DNA from: Flaveria trinervia
Lineage: Eukaryota > Streptophyta > Magnoliopsida > Asterales > Asteraceae
NCBI GenBank assembly: GCA_025506515.1
Contig: CM046457.1
Coordinates: forward strand, 4,022,444 to 4,086,443
Direction of reading: 5' to 3'
Length of the DNA: 64,000 nt
The notes below the pieces were generated by a model, which had not been told where the DNA came from, did no database searches, and saw only the letters and a program-made list of their open reading frames with translations. Shown here piece after piece: positions 24,598-33,724 of the stretch; positions within the stretch are counted from its first letter, which is position 1; the number at the start of each line of letters is the position of its first letter. The position numbers and the translations under genes are program-made.

Positions 24598-26108
24598 CTA
24601 ACTTCTATCCTTTAGAGCTTCATCAACTTTCTTTGGCTCTATCTGGGATAGAAAACAAGAGTGAAGACAAACATTTGCTTTATGGGTTTGTCCTCTTGTC
24701 TTTACCCCTGAGACAACATCTCCAATGATGTTTGTGGTAGGGTGAGACTTATGGATCCTAAGCTGAGGGATCACAGAAAGTTGTTGAGAAAGATCTAAAT
24801 TAGAGAAATTTAGATCTGGCATGGATGTTTCTCCCACCACATCAGCACACTTTTCAAGTGAACTTGATGCAAGCAGTGTGTGACATCATTGATGTTCTCA
24901 TCAATGGTGTGGTTAGTGGCATCAATAAATTCTTGGTCACTGTCACCACCACCATTGTTGTCTTCCACAGTTGAGGTGTTCTTATCTAGTTGTAGAGCCT
25001 CTGAGCTGGAATTTGAAGGCATACCAGATGTATCAGCTGAATTTGTCATTGTTGTACTGATAGAAACCTCATTTGCAGAAGTGGTTCCAACTGGAGCTAA
25101 AGATATATGTCTTGAGGATCTTCCTAGCTCAAATCTTGGATCAGGATCATCTGTATTTAAATTTTCTGTAGATCCTGAAACATTCTCACAAGATTTGTTA
25201 AAACAGTTGGTAACCAAATCAAGATCAAACAACCAATCCGAACCAGAACCAGCAACACAGGATGTGTGTTCATTGAAAGTCACATTGGCAGACTCCTCAA
25301 CAATTCTAGTTCTGAGATTGTATACTCTATAAGCCTTAGCTTAGGAAGAGTATCCAATAAAGTGTCCATTATCTGATTTCTCAACAAACTTGGCAATTTG
25401 ATCTTTGGTATTCAAGATGGTGCAAGGACATTCAAATGACCTTAGAAAACCATTGAAAGGTTTCCTCTTGTGCCAAAGTTCATAAGGAGTCTTGCCATGA
25501 GTCTTAACTACTAAAACTCTGTTCTGCACATAGCAGGCAGTGTTGACTGCCTCTGCCCAGAAGGTGATGGGCAGTTTAGAGTTAGACAACATGGTTCTTG
25601 CAGCTTCAATCAGTGTCCTGTTTCTCCTCTCAGCAACACCATTTTGTTGAGGAGTCCTGGAGCACTGAATTGTCTTGAAATACCCTTTTCATCACATAAT
25701 GTATCAAGGATATGGTTCTTAAATTCGGTTCCTTGATCACATCTTATGATCTTGACCTTGTGATCAGACTGATTCTCAATTTTTAAGATGAATTCTTCAG
25801 AATCTCGGGAGTCTCATCCTTAGTTCTAAGGAAGAAAACCCAAGTGAATCTTGTAAAGTCATCTGTGATCACTAGAAGTATAAGGTCCTTCCTAAACTCA
25901 TTACACTGGTGGGGCCAAAGAGATCCATATGTAACAAGTGTAGGGGTGTAGTGATGGAGTTCTTTTCCTTAGGCTTATGAGATACCTTATGTTGCTTCCC
26001 TTTCAGGCATGCAACACAGTGGTCATCACTTGTAAACTCTTTCTTTGGCATTTCAGTTACCAAATCATGATTAATTAATTTATTCATGTTCTTAAAGTTA
26101 CATGGCAC
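24598..26108 (-). pseudogene. Copia integrase and linker (Sirevirus-type element)
   Basis: Integrase inserts the cDNA into the host genome. The zinc-binding C-x2-C (CVACLKGKQHK) and HMDLFGP with the first catalytic Asp are at 26108-25872. The middle is broken by stops, and the later part ITFWAEAVNTACYVQNRV and KTPYELWHKRKP is at 25592-25341. A Ser/Asp/Asn-rich linker toward reverse transcriptase fills 25283-24598. Several frameshifts are present. Confidence 0.88.
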
Positions 26109-26566
26109 ATTCTTTTATGCCATAGAAAAGACTCATAACTATTGGCTTTAGACAGAAAGCATGAAACTTCTCCAGAGGGAGAGGTTTCTTGCAAATCCAT
26201 CTTGTACATGTTTCCTTTCCTGGGGGCTCTAAGCAGGATATGCTCATGAGGAATGACCACACCAGTCTTAAGAACAATGCACTCATGCTCAGTAAAGAGC
26301 ATGTTATGACTCTGATCACAAAATTGAGATACATTCAGAAGATTGTATCCAAGCTCCTTAACAAAGTTTACCTTTTCTATGCTGAGCTTACCATTTGTGA
26401 CCTTGTCCCTTCCAGAAATGTAACCGCCTTCATCTCCTCCAAAAGCAACTGATCCTCCATCAATCCTTTCAAAGTTCTGGAGTAGTGACCTATTGCCTGT
26501 CATGTGCCTGGAACAACCACTGTCTATGATCCGGATATTTCTGTCTGTCTTCAGCTGTCCCTGCAC
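26084..26566 (-). pseudogene. Copia aspartic protease and pre-integrase domain (Sirevirus-type element)
   Basis: The phrase IIDSGCSRHMTG holds the catalytic Asp (DSG) of the retrotransposon protease near residue 15 of this open stretch. A GAG-pre-integrase segment follows, ending with FLWHKRMCH, which provides the histidine of the integrase zinc site. It overlaps the next open frame by about 25 bases in a shifted frame. Confidence 0.9.
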
Positions 26567-26577
26567 AAAGAGAATGA

Positions 26578-27520
26578 TTAGTTACATTTGGAAACCCAAG
26601 CCTTGCTTGTCTTGGGCTCATTTGCAGAAGGTAATTCAACAGTATTAGATCCTATGGTTGTACTAAGAGGATCTTGAGCTGGTGTTGATGGAAAAATCTC
26701 AGTCACTTGGTCTTTCTTAGACATCCACACCACCTTTGGAGTCTTGGACTTGACCTTCAAAACTTTATAAGCTTTTGGAACTTTAGAAGTTTTGATGACT
26801 GAACCTTTGGAAGATTCTGCAGACACTACAGCAGACTTCAGTGCTTCGGAAGAATTCCTTTCTTCCGAGACCAAATATTCTTCCGAAGGGAATTTTCCAC
26901 TTCCCTTCTTGTTAGATTTGGAGCTTTCGAAGGAAACAGGTTTTCCTTCCGAAGCTTGAATCTTCTTAGAACTCTTTGAAGCCTTTGTTTTGGTCATATG
27001 GACAGTACCTTTAGGATTGAAGGGACAATCCTTGGCAATGTGAGTGGTACTTTCACACATGACACAATTCATTTTCTTCTTCACAAGAGCCTTTTCTTGG
27101 AATAGGACTGTCTTTGGTCACATCCCTTCTCCACCTCATCTTTGCAGATGATGAGACAATCCTCTTGGGCTGAGGACTGTGCTTGGAGTTTGATGGTCCA
27201 GGCTGTGCAACAGTGGTACACAGCAGATCAGTCTTCTTCTTGCTGTTGAGATGAGTTGAACAAGAACCGAAACTCTTAGCAGAAGAGTTTTGGTTGATGT
27301 CTTCAGTACCTACCACTTTAAACCCTGCAGAGATAAAAACGTGTTTCTGCTTAGATTCAAAAATAGCCTTGATCTCTTGAGCCTTCCTTGCCTTTCTTTT
27401 TCTCTTTCTGATCAAGTTCTTTCTTATGGACTTGGTCATCACAGTCTTCACTTTCTCCTCAGAAGGATAGTGGCCCTTCTTGGAATCCTCCTCTTCACTC
27501 TTTTTAGAGGGATTCTTCAC
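26578..27520 (-). pseudogene. Gag C-terminal linker with second zinc knuckle
   Basis: Two overlapping open stretches (27520-27053 and 27084-26578) are rich in Lys, Ser and Glu. The second holds CVMCESTTHIAKDC, a C-x2-C-x4-H-x4-C zinc knuckle of the nucleocapsid type near residues 7-20. The CTTCCGAAG word also occurs in this coding DNA. The piece connects gag with protease. Confidence 0.8.
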
Positions 27521-27552
27521 TATCTCTTCTTCATCCTCTTCATTCTTAGGAT

Positions 27553-29298
27553 CTATAAGAGAAGCTCATCTTCACAAGTTCCACACCTAGGAGATCTTAC
27601 TGACAAGATTGTGTGTGGAGGAGCTATCTCATTGGATCCCAGTCCCTGCCTGTTTTGATAGCACACTTTGTTGTGCAGGGTTGAGGATATCATGTTTTTG
27701 AAGGTCTCCTCTTTAAGAACACTCTTTTCTGCCCTGGCTTTGCTGATCACAAGCTCAGCCTGGCACTCAGTTAAATTGGTTATGAGATCTTTGATTTGAG
27801 TCCTAAAATCTATGGGTTCATGTTTTAGAACTGAAGTGGTTTTCTCTAAGTCCTCTATTTTCAGCTTATAATCATTTTTAGATTTTCTAAAATCAGATTT
27901 TAAAATGTTTAAGGACTCAAGGTCAGATCTCAGTTCCAAGTTGTAGGACCTGTACCAGTTAACTTTAGCAATGCATTCAAGAGTACAAAGATGTTCTAAT
28001 ACCTCGGCTTCATCATGATCAGCCATTAGTGCTTGGTTTGGAGAAGCATCTTCCACCTGAAAGCTCCACTCAAAGCCTCCTTCTTCAATAACAACAGCAG
28101 CTTGCTGCTTTGACTTCTCATTATGGAGAGCTTTGTCAGTGTAGTTTGGTCTGGATTGTGTTTGGCCACCATTTGTTCTAGGTGCCTTACACTCTCTGGC
28201 AAAGTGGCCCATCAAGTTACAGTTGTAACACTTGACTTTGCCTTTGTCTAGTCCAAACTTTCCACTAGTTGCATTGCTTGGAAACTTCCTTCCAGTCCTC
28301 TTGTAGAACTTCTTGGCTCTATGAGTGAGAAGAGCCATCTGCTGGACTATTTCCATATATTCCAGATCATCTGGATGGATACAATCTAGGTCTTCAAGAG
28401 TGAAAAGAGAGTTGCCATAGCTTTCATCAGAAGACACAAAAGCTTGAGAAGAGCTTGTCTCTTGGAATGGGCTTCCTTGAGTGTAGTTCTCCTTTGGTGT
28501 CTCTGGGAAGGTGATGAAAGGACCTTTTGGTGAGTTGTCAGGGTAGCATAAGAGATGATGTTTGGGTTCTATGCTATCCCTTTCAATCATATGTAGGGCT
28601 GAACCCATCTGATTATTGGAGTTTCCAGATGAACCTTGCATGTTCATCTCTATCTGGTAGCCACTGAGAATCCTATATAACTCTGTCAGAGTAAGAGTTT
28701 TGAGATTTTCAGTTCTCTTGATCACCACACAGTAGTGTGTCCATTGCCTAGGAAGTGAGGACATGAACTTCCTTACAATGTCTCTGTTTTCAAGAGAAAC
28801 TCCTCCATCCACTAGGGTATCCACAATCTCACCATACCTGAAGTACTGCTGAGTCATGGTTTCATCTGTTTTGAAGGTGAAGTTTTCAAACTGCTGCTTC
28901 AGGAGATCCTTCTTGTTCTCCTTGGCTTCAGAAGAACCCTCATACATCAATTTCAGTGCATCCCACAGCTGCTTGGCTGTTTTGCACTTCTTGAAACCTC
29001 TGTATACAGAGTTTGGAATGGCAGTTTGAAGAGCTGTCATGGCTTTTCTATCTATCTCTACTCTTTTTCTATCTTCATCAGAGTAGTTAGCCACATCTTT
29101 GGGAATCATACCAGCACCAGTAGTAGAAGGGGTGTTGGATATGAAAGGTCCATTCTCAATAGACTCCCACATTCTTGAATCAAGAGACCTGATGAAACAT
29201 TCTATTCTTAAACACCAGGTATCAAACTCATCAAGAGTGATCAGTGGGGACTTGTTCATGGTTCCAGTTTCCATATCAGTTTTGGAAATGGCTGCCAT
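27553..29298 (-). CDS. Sirevirus-type Gag polyprotein, N-terminal part
   Basis: Gag forms the virus-like particle of the retrotransposon and binds its RNA. The open frame has 581 codons from an ATG 74 bases downstream of the primer site. The capsid-like part covers residues 1-220 (LDEFDTWCLRIECFIRSLD, LWDALKLMYEGS, FMSSLPRQWTHY). A CCHC zinc knuckle CYNCNLMGHFAREC lies at 357-370, and a coiled-coil-like stretch follows at about 455-545. It is the longest intact frame in the window, but the frame ends before the second knuckle, so the full polyprotein is broken. Confidence 0.9.
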   Translation of the reverse strand: MAAISKTDMETGTMNKSPLITLDEFDTWCLRIECFIRSLDSRMWESIENGPFISNTPSTTGAGMIPKDVANYSDEDRKRVEIDRKAMTALQTAIPNSVYRGFKKCKTAKQLWDALKLMYEGSSEAKENKKDLLKQQFENFTFKTDETMTQQYFRYGEIVDTLVDGGVSLENRDIVRKFMSSLPRQWTHYCVVIKRTENLKTLTLTELYRILSGYQIEMNMQGSSGNSNNQMGSALHMIERDSIEPKHHLLCYPDNSPKGPFITFPETPKENYTQGSPFQETSSSQAFVSSDESYGNSLFTLEDLDCIHPDDLEYMEIVQQMALLTHRAKKFYKRTGRKFPSNATSGKFGLDKGKVKCYNCNLMGHFARECKAPRTNGGQTQSRPNYTDKALHNEKSKQQAAVVIEEGGFEWSFQVEDASPNQALMADHDEAEVLEHLCTLECIAKVNWYRSYNLELRSDLESLNILKSDFRKSKNDYKLKIEDLEKTTSVLKHEPIDFRTQIKDLITNLTECQAELVISKARAEKSVLKEETFKNMISSTLHNKVCYQNRQGLGSNEIAPPHTILSVRSPRCGTCEDELLL

Positions 29299-29371
29299 TT
29301 GAAAAGTTTTAGTATTTGTGTGTGTGTGAGGGATCTTAAGATGGTGAGATCTTATATCAAGAGCCTGAAAA

Positions 29372-29383
29372 GCTCTGATACCA
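29372..29383 (-). other. Primer binding site complementary to initiator Met tRNA
   Basis: The minus strand reads TGGTATCAGAGC two bases after the end of the LTR. This is the standard plant Copia primer site, and it fixes the element's orientation. Confidence 0.95.
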
Positions 29384-29385
29384 AA

Positions 29386-30150
29386 TGCAGGATCGTTGAA
29401 GGGCTAGTTACAACATAACAACACAAAGAGGAGATTAACTAAATTTTAATCAAACAGTAAACTGGATTAACCAAGATAAGATACTAAGTACACAAGTAAT
29501 GCAGGAGACAGAACACAAGTGTTTGGTTTTCAAGAATGCAGTATATTGCCTTCTCTATGTTCTATTACAAGTGTTACAAAGCATATTCGAAAGATACAAG
29601 AACATGAGATACTTATACTACATCCTACAGTCGGCTATACTTTGAAAGCCAGCCGGATACAATTGACTAGACACACACAAAATCAATTGTAGAGTCAAAA
29701 GGCAGATTGCCTTTTGACTTGTGACTATGACATGCCATAGCTCACATCCTTATCTATTACAAAAAGGATAAAGTACATAAAGTAGAAAGTTACAGACTCA
29801 AGACCTCAATGTACAGTTACCAAAAGCATGGACCTTTTCACCAACCCATGTAAGTTGGTGACTTGAAGAGGCACAGCGGAAAGGTGTCTAGCTTTTTGGA
29901 ACAGTACATCAGATAAAGCATGTTACTAAAAGTCTTCGGAAGAAATCTGTCTTCATGAACTTGAAGCTTCGAAAGACTTTGTCTCTAAGGCTTCGGAAGA
30001 CTTCATGTTTGGCTTCGGAAGATATTGGTCTTGGCTTCGGAATATTTCACACTTAGAGTATTTTTTGTTCATGTGTGAAACTTTCTAAGCTTCTTCTTTA
30101 ATGCACTTGTACAGCATGCAGGAAAGACTAAAGATGTTTAGGTTGCATCA
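29386..30150 (-). mobile_element. 5' LTR of the Sirevirus-type element
   Basis: On the minus strand the LTR begins TGATGCAACC (30150) and ends GATCCTGCA next to the primer site, about 765 bp. It contains several copies of the CTTCGGAAG word at 29930-30050. No partner LTR was found at the other end of the element. Twenty bases (30151-30170) separate its start from the 107-bp direct repeat. Confidence 0.8.
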
Positions 30151-30170
30151 GCCTCTTCATTAATCTCTAC

Positions 30171-30278
30171 AATTAATAATTATTTGAATAATTATTTATT
30201 TAAAGTTTTAGTGACACGTAGATTTAAAGTGTTTAAAAATAACCTAATTTTGAGCTATAAAATACTTTTAACATATAA
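30171..30278. repeat. Right copy of the 107-bp direct repeat
   Basis: Near-identical to 18473-18579; solo-LTR sequence resumes after it. Confidence 0.9.
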
Positions 30279-30485
30279 GTGACTTAATTATGTTTTTATA
30301 ACCTTTTTATTCTTTAAAAGAAATAATTGAATTTAAGAATTATAAGTTTTAAAATCTTTAACAATTAACTTAATAATTTCTGAAATATTTTTTTATTAAT
30401 AGAATAATTTTTAATGTAATTAAACAATATATTAATATTTTATATAAGTTAAAATCATTAAAAATTCAATAATTAAAAAGAATTG

Positions 30486-30555
30486 AGGGACCCCGAGTTC
30501 GAACCTGGGTCCTTTGTATGGGAGTTGATTGTGGTTACTAGTCGGGCTAAAGCCC
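30486..30555 (-). other. tRNA-like patch inside the solo LTR
   Basis: On the minus strand GGTTCGAACTC (30505-30495) matches a pol III B box, and TAGCCCGACTAG (30549-30538) partly matches an A box. No acceptor stem closes well, so this is not a working tRNA gene. It could be a SINE head or chance. Confidence 0.3.
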
Positions 30556-31803
30556 AGATTTGTATAAAACTCCATTTAAAATCTTTTAAACATTAACTGT
30601 TGTAATCCCCCAATTCAACAAGAACCCTAATTCGATTTAGATCAAATTGAACCCCAAATGATTAATGTTAAGGAATGGAATGTTAGGGCTTTTAATCCCC
30701 TAATGAAATCGAGTATGAATGTATGTTTAATTACCTGTTTTGAATTGAAAAGAGGATGAATTGATGAGGGATAAAGTCGCGACCGAGTTGAACATGGATT
30801 CGACGATTCGATGTTGATTATCATCAATTGATGATGTTCATAGATTCCACAGAGGATTGAAGTCAATAACCCTCAACCAATTTCGATTATTGAAGTCCAG
30901 AAGGTTAATTTCGGCTACATAACAAGTTCGATGATTATGGTGTTCTACACTGATGTGTTTGCGTGCGTTGAACATGAAATTGATGTTACAGAGAGCTTTA
31001 AGAGGTTAATTGTAACGTTTTCCTTTGCTCAAAAGGTTCAATTCGATTAGTTTTGTTTCAACGAGTTATGGGTTTAAATTGAGGTTTCGGTTTTGATTTC
31101 CTTGTGTTAATGGTTGATTAATCTCAATTAAACAAAGTTTTAAGTTCGAAACTCATGCAAAATAGTTAATATTCGGTTTGATTGCATTTTAATGGAGCGT
31201 TTTGAAGTTCAGGGCTCACCGGAGATGGCCGGAAAGGGGGCCGGAGACGTGGCCGGGAAAACAGGCGGGGGTTTGGGTTTTGTTCCGAGAATTAAAAATA
31301 TACAAATTTGGTCCCTGATGTTTAGGTTCTTTGTTATTTTATGTAAAACTTTTAAATTAAGTTTTGAAAATTACAAAGTAAACCCTAGACTTATATAACT
31401 AATTTGAATAATAAACCAAATAAATTAGTTATTAATCTTTAAAATGTTTATAAGCTTGTAAAACTTATAATTTGATTATTTATTTTTACTAAATAATTTA
31501 AATTCATGGTTACTAACAGAGTTTTATAAGTTTGTTAAAATTTATTTTATAATTTTATAATTGTTATAAGACTTTTTTATTTAATTATTTATTGTAAAAT
31601 GCTTTAATAACACTTTATAACTATATAAAAAGAATTATTTAAAACTCTATAAATTATTACAAGTTGTTTTAAATAATTGGTAAATAAATAGCTCACAATG
31701 TAAGTTGCATTTAATCCATTAGAAACAATTAAAATAATTTAATGATGGAAACTCAAAATGAGTTCAGGTTCGGATTATAATTTGAAAATTGGCGAGTGTT
31801 ACA

Positions 31804-31965
31804 TATAGAGCCCATGCGAGGCACACAACCCATACGTGGGTTCCTATACGCGGCATATAGGACTATACGCGGCGTATAGTGTCCTATACGAGGCACACAA
31901 CCCCATACTTTGGGTCCTATACGTGGCGTATAGCCCTATATGCGGCGTATAGGCCCTATACGTAG
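31804..31965. repeat. Middle palindrome array of the MULE, right part
   Basis: The array cut at 17157 resumes here, starting with the second copy of TATAG. It holds units with GAGGCACACAACCC and TATACGCGGCGTATAG modules, in the same order and spacing as on the left. Confidence 0.85.
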
Positions 31966-31995
31966 TTCTTAAAAATTTTCGTTTCTTGTGTAGAT

Positions 31996-33221
31996 ATGTC
32001 TTCCGATTCTGAGATTGAGGCTGACGTTGATGTTATTGCCAATCATCCATGGCTACAGTTTGAGCCCGGGTCTATTGAGCATGCAAAATGCTCAAAATTC
32101 ATTCGTATGAAGATCGGTCATCAAAAGGCAGTGGATTGGGAGGTGATGGCCGAGCTTGGGAAGCGCAATAGACTCGCTGGTATTATCGAAGATAATACGC
32201 CATAGAGTCGTTTATTTGAGTTGGCGTTATTACCTTCTTACCGAGAGCTGACGGTGGAGTTTTTATCCACCTTTATTTATATTCGTCCTGATGAGATGGT
32301 GGAGGACGATGAGCGATCTGAGATTTCGTTTATACTATGTGGACGATCTCATCAGATGTTGATTGAGCAGTTTGCCATTTTCTCAGGACTTTATTATGAG
32401 CCGGAGACTGTTACCCCTTTATTTACAGAGGGAATTACTGAGATTGAGGAGACCCGATTGAGAGATTGGTGGCCTCAGATTGTCGGAGGTCCGTTTCAGA
32501 GGACTAAGGGCAGGGTCACTGGCATTAGAGATCCTCTCATTCGTTACTTGCATCGCATGATCGCCACATCTATCACAGGAGGTGGCAAGAGTCAGGAGTG
32601 GTGTACCATTCCCGACTTATTTTACTTATATTATTTGCTTACGGGGACCAGGTGCAACCTGGCAAGATGTTTGGCAGAGTATTACGCTTCATATTATCAT
32701 GCCAGGAGCGAGGAACTGTGTATGGCGGCGCGTACATTACGATGATTGCACGTTGTCTTGGTTATCTTCCTCGCCATGCTGCTGACGTATCTCCTCCGAT
32801 CGAGCCGATGAGATTAGATCGTCGTATGTTATTCGGCATGTGTATTATACGTCATTTTCCGGGTGGCATACGGTTCTCTCTTCGACCCGGTGAGGTCTGG
32901 CATCCGGCACCTGTTCAGCAGGTCGGCGATGACGATCCACACCAGCAGCAGGAGCATATTCCGCATGATTAGCCGCCACACGACCAGCCGCCTCCTCAGC
33001 CATAGTTCCCTCGACATAATTATAGAGATGTAAGGGTGCTTGCACATATGAAGACATTTATGCAGGAGATTACTACGAGATTACGGGATCAGGGTCGTCG
33101 CCTCGATCGAGTTGAGGATCTTATGGATTGGCACGTTCAGCTTGAGATTGCACGAGCCCGTGCTGCTGGTATTGATCCTCCAGACTTGCCACCGCCTCGA
33201 CATTACCCAGATTCACCGTAG
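31996..33221 (+). pseudogene. Second ORF of the MULE, broken, function unknown
   Basis: An ATG at 31996 follows the middle palindrome array by about 30 bases. The frame reads through a TAG at 32203 (CCA TAG AGT, perhaps once TGG) to about 32700, then shifts frame and continues to 32972 and, after two more TAG codons, to 33221. The middle resembles plant proteins labelled retrotransposon ORF-1 or plant mobile-domain type (RLRDWWPQIVGG, YGGAYITMIARCLGYLP); I hold this with low confidence. The C-terminal piece (33036-33221) has heptad-like Leu/Arg spacing suggesting a short coiled coil, then a Pro-rich tail. It is probably the second gene of the element, though host-gene capture is possible. Confidence 0.6.
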
Positions 33222-33405
33222 TTTTTTATATTATTAGTTGTACTTTTATTTTGTTATGTATTAAAACTTTGTTATTTATTTATATTATCATTTAATGTTT
33301 GTTTTGTTTTATATGTTTTATTTGTTAACTAAGATTTAAAATTATCGATTAATATGTTACAAAATATAACTTATACCCACAATAATATATAAAAAACATC
33401 CTCAC

Positions 33406-33665
33406 CTATACGCCGCGTATGGGTCCATACGCGGCGTATAGGTTCTTCACCATACATCGAAATTTTGCAGAAAAAATTTGGGAAAATTATACGTTGTGTA
33501 GGGACCCATACGCGGTGTATAGCCACCCGGACACGAGTCTGACACGGTTCTTGTCAGAACATACCCTATGCGTCGCGTATGGGTCCATACGTGGCGTATA
33601 AGATATGTTTTATCTCGTGTCAGTCGACCCTATACGCGACGTATGGACCCATACGCGACGTATAG
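33406..33665. repeat. Right palindrome array of the MULE
   Basis: Three or more copies of CTATACGCCGCGTATGG with its complement occur, with spacers such as ACCCGGACACGAGTCTGACA whose partial complement recurs (TCTCGTGTCAGTCGACCC). It mirrors the left array and ends 55 bases before the right terminus. Confidence 0.85.
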
Positions 33666-33724
33666 GGTCAACGGGTATTGATTAAAATTTATGGGTATCC
33701 AAATAAAACCACCCTTTATAAATT

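Larger units (their letters stand above)
18580..30170 (-). mobile_element. Decayed Sirevirus-type Copia retrotransposon
   Basis: Read on the minus strand the order is LTR (30150-29386), primer site (29383-29372), gag, protease, integrase, reverse transcriptase, RNase H and, after a 700-bp spacer, an envelope-like extra ORF. This order with the extra ORF is that of the Sirevirus (SIRE/Maximus) lineage. A 3' LTR is missing at the low-coordinate end. All ORFs carry stops or frameshifts. The element sits inside the solo LTR, bounded by the 107-bp direct repeat. Confidence 0.85.
17158..31803. mobile_element. Large solo LTR (about 2.95 kb) split by a nested Copia element
   Basis: The sequence begins TGTCACACCCCGACC and ends GAGTGTTACA with a 5-bp direct duplication outside, the structure of an LTR. 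No gag, pol, primer site or second LTR belonging to it is seen, so it is best read as a solo LTR. Its two parts are 17158-18579 and 30279-31803. The CACACCCC start and the large size resemble LTRs of plant Gypsy elements such as Tekay-type chromoviruses; the family is inference. The short frame at 31192-31398 inside it has no recognised motif. Confidence 0.7.
12684..33720 (+). mobile_element. Mutator-like element with OTU protease domain, interrupted by nested LTR elements
   Basis: The left end (TATAAGGGTACTAATAAAG, then GACACCCACAAATTT) is matched in inverted form by the right end at 33675-33720 (complement TATAAAGGGTGG, then GATACCCATAAATTTTAAT). AATTAC lies next to both ends and may be the remains of a target duplication. 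Inside are a FAR1/MULE transposase remnant, an OTU domain remnant, a second ORF remnant and palindrome arrays at both ends and in the middle. Without the nested 17158-31803 insertion and its TATAG duplication the element would be about 6.4 kb. Stops and frameshifts in every ORF make it non-autonomous today. Confidence 0.75.

Noticed and set aside
24880..25332. A 150-codon plus-strand frame
   Set aside because: It is the complement of the integrase-RT linker of the Sirevirus-type element.
30486..30555. A tRNA gene
   Set aside because: The B box fits but the A box is weak and the acceptor stem does not close.
31192..31398. A Gly-rich 68-codon frame with GKGAGDVAGKTGGG as a P-loop protein
   Set aside because: It lies inside the solo LTR, lacks any other ATPase motif and is too short.
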